From Terriglobus sp. TAA 43 (GTDB taxonomy: Bacteria > Acidobacteriota > Terriglobia > Terriglobales > Acidobacteriaceae): a DNA stretch of 64,000 bases. The notes under the pieces were generated by a model. The model was not told the DNA's origin and did no database searches. It saw nothing but the letters and a program-made list of their open reading frames with translations. The stretch is from the NCBI RefSeq assembly GCF_000800015.1, contig NZ_JUGR01000001.1, forward strand, positions 1,364,001-1,428,000, in the 5' to 3' direction. Shown here piece after piece: positions 1 to 8,465 of this stretch. The position numbers and the translations under genes are program-made. The stretch's first letter is position 1; each line of letters opens with the position of its first letter.

Positions 1-105
1 ATGCTGCGCCAGGGCGACAAGTTCGGCGACATCCTGATCAAGAAGACCGACAACTTCGACGAAGTCCTTGCACATCAGGAACGTATGCGCGATGACTGGA
101 GGTAA
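1..105 (+). CDS. C-terminal end of an unidentified protein (partial)
   Basis: An open frame runs from the first base of the window to a TAA at 103-105 and encodes 34 residues ending in ERMRDDWR. The window happens to begin with an ATG codon, but with no upstream sequence visible this is more likely an internal methionine of a gene cut by the window edge. The tail is charged and has no motif I recognise, so I assign no function. The gene converges on the GH63-like gene that ends four bases later on the other strand. Confidence 0.5.
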   Translation: MLRQGDKFGDILIKKTDNFDEVLAHQERMRDDWR

Positions 106-109
106 CACT

Positions 110-1702
110 TTAACGCTGCATGGCTCTCATGCGGTTGGGTGTTACCACTTTCCGTTCGTTCGGACGTAGCGATAGATGAACGTTGGCGCGCCCCGGTGCG
201 GACATGGCCACGGTACTTCCCTGCTCCGCGATACCGACGAGCGCTCGAAGATTTCCGTCTGCGGACGTGATCACTCGAACGCCGTTACTGGTCACTGTGG
301 CGATGGTTCTTCCATCGATCGATAGCATTGCGGCACCAGCACCGTAACGAAGTTCCACCTGATTTCCGTTGTCGCACTTCGCCATAAACATGGCATCTTC
401 GGCTGCGGGGTGATTGCAGCGCACGTTCCACCAGAGTTCGTCGCCCTCTTCATGTACCCCAGCCAGTCGCCATGTGTACGTGACCATGACCAGCGAGGAT
501 GGCGAGTAGTTTGGCGCTTCCGCTTCCGTGATAGCGCCGCTGACGGGATCAATCTGCTGGCGGAAGGTACCGTCTCGCTGCAGCGCCGCGCACCATGCGT
601 CCATCATTTGCGCAAATTCCGCGGAGCGGCCGTAGTGATCCATCCATCGCGGGGCGCGCATAGCGGTGAGCGATTGCGATGCTCCACCCCACGAGTTGCG
701 CGGGATGGGGCGTACGAAGCTTGGCTCGTCCATGGCCGACGACGGCAAAGGGTACACGGGCCAGAAGCCGTCTTTGCGATGGATCTGCTTCTCCCACAGG
801 GTGTTGAAGAGCGCCTGATCCGGCACATGCTCACCGCACACGCGGGCAAGGATGTCACAGTTGATTTTGACGAATTTGTTCTGGGCGTCGAGATCGTAAA
901 ACGCGTGGTCTTCTGCGACGTAAAGCTTCTGGAGAATCAGGTTGCGAAGCGAAGCGGCATGCTCTTCCCACCGGGCTGCATCGTCGTTTTTACCGAGAGC
1001 CTTCGCCATGGCCGCAAGCGCGATTCGCGCGCCGTAGGCGGTTGCGGAGAGATCCGGGCATAGTCTTGGCAACGACGGATTGGCGGGCATGTTGCGCGCG
1101 CTCCCGTCAGGACAGTTGTTGCGCATGCCCCGCCAGCGTGGGCTGTTGTCCATGCCGGTGTCGTAGGTGCAGAAACCCTCGACCAATCCTGTGCCGCGCG
1201 TATTGCGATACTTCATGAGCCAGCTATCCCAGCGCGAGCAGGAGAGGTATGCCTTCTCCAGCAACTCCTGATCGCCCGTGGCCTTTGCGACGTCCCACGC
1301 GGTGGCCGCGATGGGAACCACCATCTGTATCTGCGCCCAGCCTGGCTGGTCAACGTTCGCCTTGTTGTTTGCTGGGAGTTGGCCATCCGCTGCCTGAAGC
1401 GCGAAGAAGGTCAGATGGCTATGGCGCGCAACATCTGGCCGGAACTTGCGATAGAGCAGCGATTCATGGGGGCCACACTCCATCCAGATGCCGAGATAAG
1501 ACGATCCTTCAATCAGCACAGGACCGGGATAGCGCGGCATAACGCGGACATTGCCTGCGAGCACGGTGAGTGCCTTGTCATACGTCCGCTGCCAGCGTGC
1601 GTTGGAGGTTCGATACACCGGAGCATCGCCTGCCAGAGCGAACGCCGGACGCACTGTGGCGAGCACAGCCGCCGATCCCGCAAGGAATTCACGCCGATTC
1701 AT
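110..1702 (-). CDS. Tat-exported GH63/MGH1-like six-hairpin glycoside hydrolase
   Basis: A 530-residue protein starting at the ATG at 1702. The frame is open further upstream but that part reads as arginine-rich antisense of the neighbour, whereas MNRREFLAG begins a typical twin-arginine signal peptide ending near FALA. The mature part has features of the (alpha/alpha)6 GH63-type or mannosylglycerate-hydrolase-like family: TYDTGMDNSPRW (the GMDNSPR block near the catalytic acid), SWGGASQSL, and the late block NYSPSSLVMVTYTW. It probably hydrolyses an alpha-linked oligosaccharide in the periplasm; the substrate cannot be read from sequence. It lies just downstream of the macro-domain gene on the same strand (20-base gap) and may be co-transcribed. 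A decayed C-terminal piece of a related glycosidase is present at 61658-62081. Confidence 0.8.
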   Translation of the reverse strand: MNRREFLAGSAAVLATVRPAFALAGDAPVYRTSNARWQRTYDKALTVLAGNVRVMPRYPGPVLIEGSSYLGIWMECGPHESLLYRKFRPDVARHSHLTFFALQAADGQLPANNKANVDQPGWAQIQMVVPIAATAWDVAKATGDQELLEKAYLSCSRWDSWLMKYRNTRGTGLVEGFCTYDTGMDNSPRWRGMRNNCPDGSARNMPANPSLPRLCPDLSATAYGARIALAAMAKALGKNDDAARWEEHAASLRNLILQKLYVAEDHAFYDLDAQNKFVKINCDILARVCGEHVPDQALFNTLWEKQIHRKDGFWPVYPLPSSAMDEPSFVRPIPRNSWGGASQSLTAMRAPRWMDHYGRSAEFAQMMDAWCAALQRDGTFRQQIDPVSGAITEAEAPNYSPSSLVMVTYTWRLAGVHEEGDELWWNVRCNHPAAEDAMFMAKCDNGNQVELRYGAGAAMLSIDGRTIATVTSNGVRVITSADGNLRALVGIAEQGSTVAMSAPGRANVHLSLRPNERKVVTPNRMRAMQR

Positions 1703-1722
1703 GCGGCTAAGACTAGCAAAGT

Positions 1723-2244
1723 TCAGCGAAGGAGATTGCAGTACAGAGCATGCGTCTCGTCGTTGTAGGCGCAGAAGATGACTTCCTCCACACCACTGCC
1801 GTCCAGCACTTCGCTCACCGTCGCGAGGGCGATGCGTGCGGCGCGGTCTGGCGGAAAGCTGTAGATGCCGGTGCTGATGGCGGGAAAGGCGATGGAACGG
1901 ACGTCGTGTTCGCGGGCCAGTTCCATACAACGGCGATAGCAGCTTGAAAGCAATGCGTCGGCGCGGTCTTCAGCGGCAGTGCCACCGCGCGTCACGCTCC
2001 AGACAGGGCCGACGGCATGGAAGATCCACTTGGCAGGCAGGCGGAATCCGGGGGTGGGAACGGCGTCTCCCGTGGCGCAGCCGCCAAATTTTGCCGTTGC
2101 AGCCAGCAGCTCCTGTGCACCGGCGGCTCGGTGGATGGCTCCGTCGACGCCTCCACCACCCTTTAGCTGCTGATTTGCGGCATTTACGATCGCGTCCACC
2201 CGCAGGGTGGTGATGTCCGCCAGAATGCTGTCTAACCTGCCCAA
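1723..2244 (-). CDS. Macro-domain protein, probable O-acetyl-ADP-ribose deacetylase
   Basis: A 173-residue single-domain protein of the macro (Appr-1-p processing) family. Diagnostic motifs are DAIVNAANQQLKGGGGVDGAIHRAAG, split here as the NAAN adenosine loop and the GGGGVDGAIH substrate loop, and AFPAISTGIYSFP, the phosphate loop. Proteins of this type remove acetyl-ADP-ribose or ADP-ribose marks in the cytoplasm. The chosen start is TTG at 2244 because GGAGGA lies 6 bases upstream; a TTG at 2277 is in frame but has no comparable site. It precedes the GH63-like gene on the same strand with no obvious functional link. Confidence 0.85.
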   Translation of the reverse strand: MGRLDSILADITTLRVDAIVNAANQQLKGGGGVDGAIHRAAGAQELLAATAKFGGCATGDAVPTPGFRLPAKWIFHAVGPVWSVTRGGTAAEDRADALLSSCYRRCMELAREHDVRSIAFPAISTGIYSFPPDRAARIALATVSEVLDGSGVEEVIFCAYNDETHALYCNLLR

Positions 2245-2340
2245 GGGTCGTCCTCCCCTCCCCCTTGGATGCGCCAATACAGGTACACTGCTTTGAGGCC
2301 GCTGTGCGCAGTCGCCGAACCCTTTAAGCCCTGAGAACGA

Positions 2341-3615
2341 ATGAGTCTTAAGTCGAAGATCGAAGCCGTCATCTACGCCTCGGAAGAGCCCGTTACCCTT
2401 GCTCAGCTTGTTGGCCTGTTGGCTGGTGAGGCGCAGGACGAACTGGATTCACTTGCCGCCAACCAGGCCAGTCTGCCCCTGGACGAGGGCGATGCTGAGG
2501 CCGCATCCTCCGACGAGGTCGCTGAGGATGTCACGCCGGATGAGGCGGTTGAGGTAACAGAAGAGGTAGAAACCGCGCCCGAGGGCGAGGCGGCACCCAA
2601 CGAAGAAAACGCCGCTCCGAAAGAAGCTCCTGCCCATTCGTCTGAGCAATCGACGGAAGAAGTTGCCCCCTCTGAAGAGCAGGCATCTGACGTGTCCGCA
2701 GAAGCCGTTCCGACCGACGAGCAGGCTCCCGAAGTGGCTGAGCCGGCTGAAGTCTCCTCCGAAGAAGACAAGCGCATTCAGCGCGACCGCGAGAAAGCCG
2801 TGCGTGAGCACGTGCGTTGGGTGGTGGATACGCTGATCCGCGAATATGCCGAGAGTGATCGCGGTATCGAAATTCGCGAAGTTGCCAGCGGTTATCGCAT
2901 GGGCACCAAGCCGGAATATCACGATGCCGTGCGCGGCTTTGTGAAGAGCCTGAAACCGCCTCTCAAGCTGACGCTTCCCGCGCTGGAGACGCTTGCGGTT
3001 GTGGCGTACAAGCAGCCGGTGACGGCCGCGGAAATCAGTGAGATTCGTGGTGTGGATTCGGCTGGCGTGCTGGGTGGATTGATGACGCGCAAGCTCATTG
3101 CCACCGCAGGTCGTAAGCAGGTCATCGGGCGTCCGATGCTGTACAAGACCACGCGTGACTTCCTTCTGCGCTTTGGCCTGAAGGATGTGAACGAACTGCC
3201 GTCGATGGAAGAGTTCGAGCGCATGGCGGGCGAACTGGCTGAACAGGAAGACCTGCCGATGGAATCGCCCGACGCGATCATCGAAGAAGCAAATGCACGC
3301 GGCGATGCGGAGATGTTACGCGAAGCCAACGATGAAGAAGCTGGCACCGAAGACGTAGCCGGTGAGGAAGAAGCTTCTGCGACTCAGCACGAGCAGCACG
3401 CTGAAGCGACCTCGGGTGAAGAGGAAACTTCTGCCCCTCAGAATGAAGAGCCAGCGGAAGTTGCTTCCAACGAAGCCGAGAATACGGATGTGCCGGAGGA
3501 GTCCGAAGCACAAGCCGATGCCTCAGTAGAAGAAGTCACCACGGAAGAAACGGTCACGATCACTGAAGAAGAAGTTGCCGAAGTGGATCAGGACGGCGAA
3601 ACACAGCCGTCCTGA
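2341..3615 (+). CDS. scpB: Segregation and condensation protein ScpB with large acidic insert and tail
   Basis: 424 residues, about twice the usual ScpB length. ScpB joins ScpA and SMC in the bacterial condensin. Residues 1-30 (SKIEAVIYASEEPVTLAQL) are the beginning of the first winged helix. Residues about 46-145 are a Glu/Ala/Pro/Ser-rich low-complexity insert. The fold resumes at about 150-210 (VRWVVDTLIREY, IEIREVASGYRM) and the second winged helix is clear at 212-280 (LETLAVVAYKQPVTAAEISEIRG, seen as two halves, then GRPMLYKTT). Residues about 283-424 are another acidic tail with repeated EEE(A/T)SA-type segments. scpA is not adjacent. The acidic parts are probably disordered; they do not replace conserved core residues, so I expect a working ScpB. 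Confidence 0.93.
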   Translation: MSLKSKIEAVIYASEEPVTLAQLVGLLAGEAQDELDSLAANQASLPLDEGDAEAASSDEVAEDVTPDEAVEVTEEVETAPEGEAAPNEENAAPKEAPAHSSEQSTEEVAPSEEQASDVSAEAVPTDEQAPEVAEPAEVSSEEDKRIQRDREKAVREHVRWVVDTLIREYAESDRGIEIREVASGYRMGTKPEYHDAVRGFVKSLKPPLKLTLPALETLAVVAYKQPVTAAEISEIRGVDSAGVLGGLMTRKLIATAGRKQVIGRPMLYKTTRDFLLRFGLKDVNELPSMEEFERMAGELAEQEDLPMESPDAIIEEANARGDAEMLREANDEEAGTEDVAGEEEASATQHEQHAEATSGEEETSAPQNEEPAEVASNEAENTDVPEESEAQADASVEEVTTEETVTITEEEVAEVDQDGETQPS

Positions 3616-3624
3616 TTCGCCGGT

Positions 3625-4659
3625 TTATTCTGACGCAATCTCCATGACGATTCGTCCTTCTATCTTGCCTGCAATCATGCGGTCGAAGATGCTGTTGATG
3701 TCTTCGAGCTTCTCCGTGGAGTAAGTGGATTTCACCTGTCCCTGCGCGGCAAAATCAAGGCATTCTGCCATGTCCATGCGCGTGCCGACGATGGAACCGC
3801 GCAGTGTCTTCCGCTGCAGCACCAGGTCGCAGATGGAAACGGGGAATTCGCCCGGCGGTAGCCCCACCAAAGACATGGTTCCCATGCGGCGCAGGAGGTT
3901 TACGCCGAGGCTGAACGCGGCAGGCGAAACCGCTGTGACTAGTGCGCCGTGAACACCTCCACCGGTTGCAGCAATCACCTTGCCCGCAACTTCGGGTTCA
4001 TTGGCATCCACGACAATCTCTGCTCCCAGCTTCCTCGCGAGGTCGAGTTTGTCCTGCGCCACATCCACGGCAACCACATGCATGCCCATCGCCTTGGCAT
4101 ACTGCACCGCCAGATGTCCGAGGCCGCCAATGCCGGAGATGGCGACCCACTGGCCGGGTTTCACCTCTGACTCCTTCAATCCCTTGTAGACCGTGACGCC
4201 TGCACAGAGGATGGGCGCGATGGGCGAAAAGCCGATCTTTGGCGGGAGGTGGGCCACAAAATTCGGATTCACCAGGACGTACTCCGCGAAGCTGCCGTTG
4301 ACGGAGTAGCCACTGTTCTTCTGGTACGGGCAGAGCGTCTCCCACCCTTTGAGGCAGTATTCACAAACACCGCACGCACTGTGCAACCAGGGGATGCCGA
4401 CGCGGTCGCCTTCGCGAAGGCCTTTCACATCTGCGCCTACAGCAGCGACATATCCTGCGCCCTCATGGCCGGGGATGAAGGGCACCGCTGGCTTCACAAG
4501 CCAGTCGCCGTGCGCGGCGTGCAGATCTGTATGGCAAACGCCGGTAGACATGACCTTCAACAGCGCCTGCCCTGCACCCACCTCCGGTACGGGAACCTCT
4601 TCCACGCTGAGCGGACTACCGAACTGCCGCACCACTGCCGCTTTCATCGTCTTTGCCAT
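3625..4659 (-). CDS. Zinc-dependent alcohol dehydrogenase (AdhP/AdhA type)
   Basis: A medium-chain dehydrogenase of about 344 residues. Catalytic zinc ligands are in GVCHTDLH and GHEGAG; the structural zinc loop has the four cysteines of ACGVCEYCLKGWETLC; the NAD-binding Rossmann motif is GIGGLGHLAVQYA. This matches soluble alcohol:NAD oxidoreductases acting on ethanol and similar primary alcohols. ATG 4659 is chosen since AAGGAGG lies 9 bases upstream; an in-frame ATG at 4665 would leave only 3 bases. The gene converges on scpB with a 9-base gap and diverges from the pseudouridine synthase gene. Confidence 0.92.
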   Translation of the reverse strand: MAKTMKAAVVRQFGSPLSVEEVPVPEVGAGQALLKVMSTGVCHTDLHAAHGDWLVKPAVPFIPGHEGAGYVAAVGADVKGLREGDRVGIPWLHSACGVCEYCLKGWETLCPYQKNSGYSVNGSFAEYVLVNPNFVAHLPPKIGFSPIAPILCAGVTVYKGLKESEVKPGQWVAISGIGGLGHLAVQYAKAMGMHVVAVDVAQDKLDLARKLGAEIVVDANEPEVAGKVIAATGGGVHGALVTAVSPAAFSLGVNLLRRMGTMSLVGLPPGEFPVSICDLVLQRKTLRGSIVGTRMDMAECLDFAAQGQVKSTYSTEKLEDINSIFDRMIAGKIEGRIVMEIASE

Positions 4660-4759
4660 GCCCATTTCCCTCCTTACGACTCAACTTACGCCCGCAGTGA
4701 CCATAAGACTGTGACGGGAGACACGAAACTGTCAGAAAAACGGGCGATAATAGAACGTG

Positions 4760-5710
4760 ATGAACAACGTACGTAAGACCGCCGTGAAGGCAGCCAGACC
4801 CGCCAAGAAGTCCACCGTTCCCGCAAAAGAAGAACCGGTAGGGACTCGGCTGCAAAAGATCCTCGCCGACGCCGGCATCGCCTCGCGTCGCAAAGCCGAA
4901 GAACTGATCCTGGAAGGCCGCGTCCATGTGAATGGTGAGATTGTCACCGAACTGGGCACTCGCGCCGATGCCGCCAAAGACCACATCCGCGTTGACGGCA
5001 AGCTACTGCAGGGACCGCAGGAACACCGCTATTTCATGGTGAACAAGCCGCGCGGTTATGTAACCACGATGAGCGATCCGGAACGCCGCGATACCGTGGT
5101 GGATCTGCTGAAGGAGTCCGCACGACTTTCCGGCAAGAAGCTGGACACGCGTCTGTACCCGGTAGGCCGTCTGGATTACAACTCGGAAGGCTTGCTCTTG
5201 ATGACCAACGATGGCGACCTCGCCAACTCGCTCTCAAAAGCTGCCAATTCCGTAGAAAAGACCTACCTGGTGAAGGTCGCGGGACGCCCCACGGGAGAGG
5301 CTCTGGAACAGCTTCGTAGCGGCGTGATGATTGATCGCGGCCGTCTCGCAGAAACGCGAGGCAATCGTCGTGACCGTGTTCTGACAGCGCCTGCAAAGGT
5401 GGAGCTGGCGCGCGGTGGCGAAAATCCCTGGTACGAAGTAACGCTGACCGAAGGCCGCAATCGTCAGCTTCGCAAAATGTTTGAAGAGATTGGCCACCAC
5501 GTAGAGAAAATTCGTCGTATTGGTTACGGCGCGCTGGTGTTGGATATTCCTACCGGTGAATTCCGCGAACTGACGCAGGGCGAAGTGCAGGCGCTGGGTC
5601 GCGCTGCCGCAGGTAAGAAAGTGGAACGTAAGCATAAGCTTCCCGAAGCTGCCCGGTTGAAACAGCCAGGACAGAAGACCGGTAGCCGCGGCGCGCGTCC
5701 GCGTTTCTAA
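4760..5710 (+). CDS. rRNA pseudouridine synthase, RsuA/RluB family
   Basis: 316 residues. A lysine-rich N-terminal extension (1-25) is followed by an S4 RNA-binding domain (LQKILADAGIASRRKAEELI), then the pseudouridine synthase domain with the catalytic-aspartate block LYPVGRLDYNSEGLLLMTNDG and the family block EGRNRQLRKMFEEIGH. The PRGYVTTMSDPE stretch resembles RluB, which modifies U2605-equivalent of 23S rRNA, but RsuA cannot be excluded. The C-terminus is basic (KKVERKHKLP, GSRGARPRF). The start is the ATG at 4760; a GTG lies immediately before it. A clear terminator follows. Confidence 0.92.
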   Translation: MNNVRKTAVKAARPAKKSTVPAKEEPVGTRLQKILADAGIASRRKAEELILEGRVHVNGEIVTELGTRADAAKDHIRVDGKLLQGPQEHRYFMVNKPRGYVTTMSDPERRDTVVDLLKESARLSGKKLDTRLYPVGRLDYNSEGLLLMTNDGDLANSLSKAANSVEKTYLVKVAGRPTGEALEQLRSGVMIDRGRLAETRGNRRDRVLTAPAKVELARGGENPWYEVTLTEGRNRQLRKMFEEIGHHVEKIRRIGYGALVLDIPTGEFRELTQGEVQALGRAAAGKKVERKHKLPEAARLKQPGQKTGSRGARPRF

Positions 5711-5731
5711 ATACCTTCGCAACATCGAACG

Positions 5732-5768
5732 AACCCACTCGCTGCGACATGTGCGAGTGGGTTTTGAT
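5732..5768 (+). terminator. Rho-independent terminator after the pseudouridine synthase gene
   Basis: Arms AACCCACTCGC (5732-5742) and GCGAGTGGGTT (5753-5763) form an 11-bp stem with a 10-base loop, followed by TTTGATTT. It begins 21 bases after the stop codon. Confidence 0.85.
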
Positions 5769-5838
5769 TTCTGCTTTGTAAAAAATCAAATGCCACGACG
5801 CGCAACGCTGCACCCTCTTGCTGAGAAGCGCCATCCAA

Positions 5839-6693
5839 ATGCGCATGAGCATCCAGAAGACATTCCTCCTCGGTGGCGATCTTGAAATCAATCGCCTTGG
5901 TTATGGCGCAATGCGAATCACCGGCGACGGCATCTGGGGGCCTCCCAAGGATCACGACGGCGCCATCAAGGTGCTGAAGAAAGCCGTGGAACTGGGTGTC
6001 AACTTCATTGACACCGCCGACAGTTACGGCCCGTATGTGAGCGAAGATCTGATTGGCGAAGCACTCGCGCCGTATAAGAAGGGTTTAATTATTGCCACGA
6101 AGGCTGGCCTCGCTCGCACGGGTCCGAACAAGTGGCTGCCGTTGGGACGCCCGGAGTATCTGGAGCAGGAAGCGCTGATGAGTCTGCGGCGCCTGAAGAC
6201 CGACGTGATCGATCTATGGCAACTTCACCGCATTGATCCGAAGGTCCCCGTAGAGGATTCGCTGGCTCCCATTGTGGAGTTGCAGAAGCAAGGCAAGATC
6301 AAACACATTGGCCTGTCGGAAGTGAAGCCGAACGAGATTGATCAGGCGCGCAAAGTCGCAACCATTGTCTCCGTTCAGAACGAGTACAACATTGCCGAAC
6401 GCAAGAGCGAAGACACGCTGAATTATTGCGAGAAGAACAACATCGCTTTCATTCCGTGGTTCCCTGTCGCATCCGGCAAGCTGGCACAGGAAGGCGGCCC
6501 TCTGGATAAGGCAGCGAAGAAGCATAACGCTACCGTGTCGCAGCTTTCACTGGCGTGGTTGCTGCATCGCAGCCCGGTGATTCTGCCTATTCCGGGAACA
6601 ACCTCGATCGAACATCTTGAACAGAATGTGAAGTCGCAGGATGTGGAACTGAGCGATGCTGAGTGGAAAGAACTGGAAGCTGCCGCGAAGTAA
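5839..6693 (+). CDS. Aldo/keto reductase
   Basis: About 284 residues with a complete AKR signature: FIDTADSYG (catalytic Asp and Tyr), IATKAG (Lys), WQLHRID (His), and the late nucleotide-binding block PIPGTTSIEHLEQN. These soluble TIM-barrel enzymes reduce aldehydes or ketones with NADPH; the substrate is unknown. The frame is open to a TTG at 5818, but ATG at 5839 or 5845 gives the usual short N-terminus (MSIQKTFLLGGD); no strong ribosome site discriminates. It stands alone between two terminators. Confidence 0.9.
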   Translation: MRMSIQKTFLLGGDLEINRLGYGAMRITGDGIWGPPKDHDGAIKVLKKAVELGVNFIDTADSYGPYVSEDLIGEALAPYKKGLIIATKAGLARTGPNKWLPLGRPEYLEQEALMSLRRLKTDVIDLWQLHRIDPKVPVEDSLAPIVELQKQGKIKHIGLSEVKPNEIDQARKVATIVSVQNEYNIAERKSEDTLNYCEKNNIAFIPWFPVASGKLAQEGGPLDKAAKKHNATVSQLSLAWLLHRSPVILPIPGTTSIEHLEQNVKSQDVELSDAEWKELEAAAK

Positions 6694-6716
6694 ACGAATC
6701 GCGAAACAGGAAATAG

Positions 6717-6741
6717 AAAGGGCCGCTATCCGCGGCCTTTT
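6717..6741 (+). terminator. Terminator between convergent aldo/keto reductase and SDR genes
   Basis: GGCCGC (6721-6726) and GCGGCC (6732-6737) form a stem that extends with AAAG/TTTT on the outside. T-rich sequence on one side and A-rich sequence on the other suggest it can serve both converging genes. Confidence 0.7.
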
Positions 6742-6761
6742 TCTATTGGTGAAGTGAAAGA

Positions 6762-7736
6762 CTAGAAACTCTCGCCGACCATCTCTTCGCTCTTCGCCCA
6801 CAACGCCTTTGCGCGCTCGGGGTTCAGCGCATAGTGGCGAACACCCTCGCTGACGGGAGTGATGACTACGTCGTCATCGACCTCGCGACTCACGTGGCAG
6901 TTCTCGCAGTACTTGCCTCCGACCTCTTCTCCGGAAGCAACCACGCCTGCCCATACCGAAGTAGCCGAGCCCTGCGGCACCGTCTTGAATTCGAACGGAG
7001 GCTGGCCCTGATCAGCCAAAGCCTGGTTGACCGAATCGAGAAGCTGCTTAAGTCCACCATCGCCCATGTGACGAGCCAACTCCGTATAGATTCCACCGGG
7101 ATGCACAGCAGTGGCGCGCACGCCGCGATGCTTGTGACGACGATCAAACTCGACTGCGAAGAGGATGTTCGCCGTCTTTGAACGTCCGTATGCCGCGAAG
7201 GGCGCGTACTCCGTGTGATCGAAGTTCGGGTCTTCCAGATCGACATCCGAGAAGCGATGGCCGGAAGAAGCGAGACTTACGAAACGTCCGCCATCCTTGA
7301 TCACCGGAGCGATGCGGTTTACCAGTACAAAATGGCCGAGATGGTTGGTTCCGAACTGCATATCGAAACCATCCTTGGTGCGCCACTGCGGCGTCGCCAT
7401 CACACCTGCATTCGCGATCACCACATCGAACGATTCGCCACGTGCCAGCAATGCGTCGGCGCAGGCACGGACGCTCGCCAGGTCAGCAAGATCAAGTTCG
7501 ATCAATTCGAATCGAGCGCCACTTGCAGCAGCGGCCTCGCGAACCTTTGCGGTCGCGCCTTCCGCCTTCTTCAGGTCACGCGCAGCACCCACCACGTCGG
7601 CTCCGTGGGCCACCAGCGCACGCGCGGTCTCTACGCCCAGGCCGGCAGACACGCCCGTTACCAGGATTCGCTGACCCTTCAGATTGACGCCGGCCAGCAC
7701 CTCTTCTGTCGTGCTTTTCGCTCCAAATACGCTCAT
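6762..7736 (-). CDS. Short-chain dehydrogenase/reductase (retinol-dehydrogenase-like)
   Basis: 324 residues. The cofactor site TGVSAGLG is near residue 27, NAG in VIANAGVMA follows, and the active site is SLASSGHRF with YGRSK as the Tyr/Lys pair. The length and HPGG-Y segment resemble the WWOX/retinol-dehydrogenase-like branch of SDRs. The substrate is unknown. The ATG at 7736 has only a weak GGGGATT upstream. It is divergent from the TetR gene at 7867, with two TetR-type palindromes between them, so it is the likely target of that regulator. Confidence 0.88.
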   Translation of the reverse strand: MSVFGAKSTTEEVLAGVNLKGQRILVTGVSAGLGVETARALVAHGADVVGAARDLKKAEGATAKVREAAAASGARFELIELDLADLASVRACADALLARGESFDVVIANAGVMATPQWRTKDGFDMQFGTNHLGHFVLVNRIAPVIKDGGRFVSLASSGHRFSDVDLEDPNFDHTEYAPFAAYGRSKTANILFAVEFDRRHKHRGVRATAVHPGGIYTELARHMGDGGLKQLLDSVNQALADQGQPPFEFKTVPQGSATSVWAGVVASGEEVGGKYCENCHVSREVDDDVVITPVSEGVRHYALNPERAKALWAKSEEMVGESF

Positions 7737-7800
7737 TTTCTAATCCCCTGCCGTGCGAAACGGCGTGATGCAACAATGAAGTGCGGGTATCCACCCGTAA

Positions 7801-7851
7801 CCGGAGAATCTCTCCGGTTCAAAGGAATAGACGAAGCGGAGACACTCTCCG
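7801..7851. promoter_or_regulatory. Two tandem palindromes, probable TetR operator
   Basis: CGGAGA-N3-TCTCCG occurs twice: 7802-7816 (CGGAGA, ATC, TCTCCG; extends one base each side) and 7837-7851 (CGGAGA, CAC, TCTCCG). Centres are 35 bases apart and each is followed by a TTCAAA(A/G)GAA-like tail, so the whole unit is duplicated. A weaker inverted repeat CGGGT/ACCCG lies at 7784-7797. The sites sit between the divergent SDR and TetR genes. Confidence 0.7.
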
Positions 7852-7866
7852 ATTCAAAAGAAACTC

Positions 7867-8448
7867 GTGCCCAAGAAAGAATCGCAACCCGCTCCCCGCA
7901 AACCGCGCGCCGACGCCAGCCGGAACCGTGAACGCATTCTCGCTGTCGCTCGCGATGCCTTCACGGCCGACAGCGTGAACGTAAGCCTGGACGAGATTGC
8001 GAAGCAGGCCGAAGTGGGCCCGGGAACGCTTTACCGGCACTTTCCGACGCGCGACGACCTTCTTGAAGCCGTTTACCGCAGCGAGTTGCAAAAGCTATCG
8101 GACGCTGAACAAACGCTGGCCAAATCGCACTCGCCGGTGGAAGCGCTTCGCGCGTGGATGCGCCTGTTTGTGGACTACATTGCTACAAAGCAGATCATTG
8201 CGCCTGCGCTGAACAACATTGTGGGAGGGCCATCGCGCATTTATGCCGATAGCGGCGCCATATTGACTGGTGCAATTGAATCGCTGGTGCGACGCGCTGT
8301 TGAGTCTGGGGACATCCGACCGGACCTGGACCCGATGGATCTACTCCGCGCACTTGTCGGTGTTTCGAATGTGGCCTCTGCCCCGAACTGGAAGAGCAGC
8401 GCCCATCGCCTGGTGGACATTCTTATTCTGGGTTCCCGACAGCAATAA
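7867..8448 (+). CDS. TetR/AcrR family transcriptional regulator
   Basis: 193 residues. The N-terminal helix-turn-helix is evident: RNRERILAVARDAFTAD, then VSLDEIAKQAEVGPGTLYRHFPTRDDLLEAVY. The C-terminal ligand domain ends in a helix rich in LVDILILG and resembles the domain found in regulators of SDR or efflux genes. The start is GTG at 7867, 15 bases after the second palindrome; there is no strong ribosome-binding site. It probably represses itself and the divergent SDR. Confidence 0.9.
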   Translation: MPKKESQPAPRKPRADASRNRERILAVARDAFTADSVNVSLDEIAKQAEVGPGTLYRHFPTRDDLLEAVYRSELQKLSDAEQTLAKSHSPVEALRAWMRLFVDYIATKQIIAPALNNIVGGPSRIYADSGAILTGAIESLVRRAVESGDIRPDLDPMDLLRALVGVSNVASAPNWKSSAHRLVDILILGSRQQ

Positions 8449-8465
8449 CTCTAGGCGGTCATTGC

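Noticed and set aside
410-1063. A 217-residue open frame on the + strand
   Set aside because: Antisense to the Tat-exported glycosidase; composition is arginine/histidine-rich as expected for a shadow frame.
1703-1930. N-terminal extension of the GH63-like gene to 1930
   Set aside because: The extension overlaps the macro-domain gene on the same strand in another frame and precedes an obvious twin-arginine signal start at 1702.
2403-2922. Two long antisense frames in the acidic region of scpB
   Set aside because: Ser/Ala-rich translations mirror the repetitive acidic codons of scpB and have no independent support.
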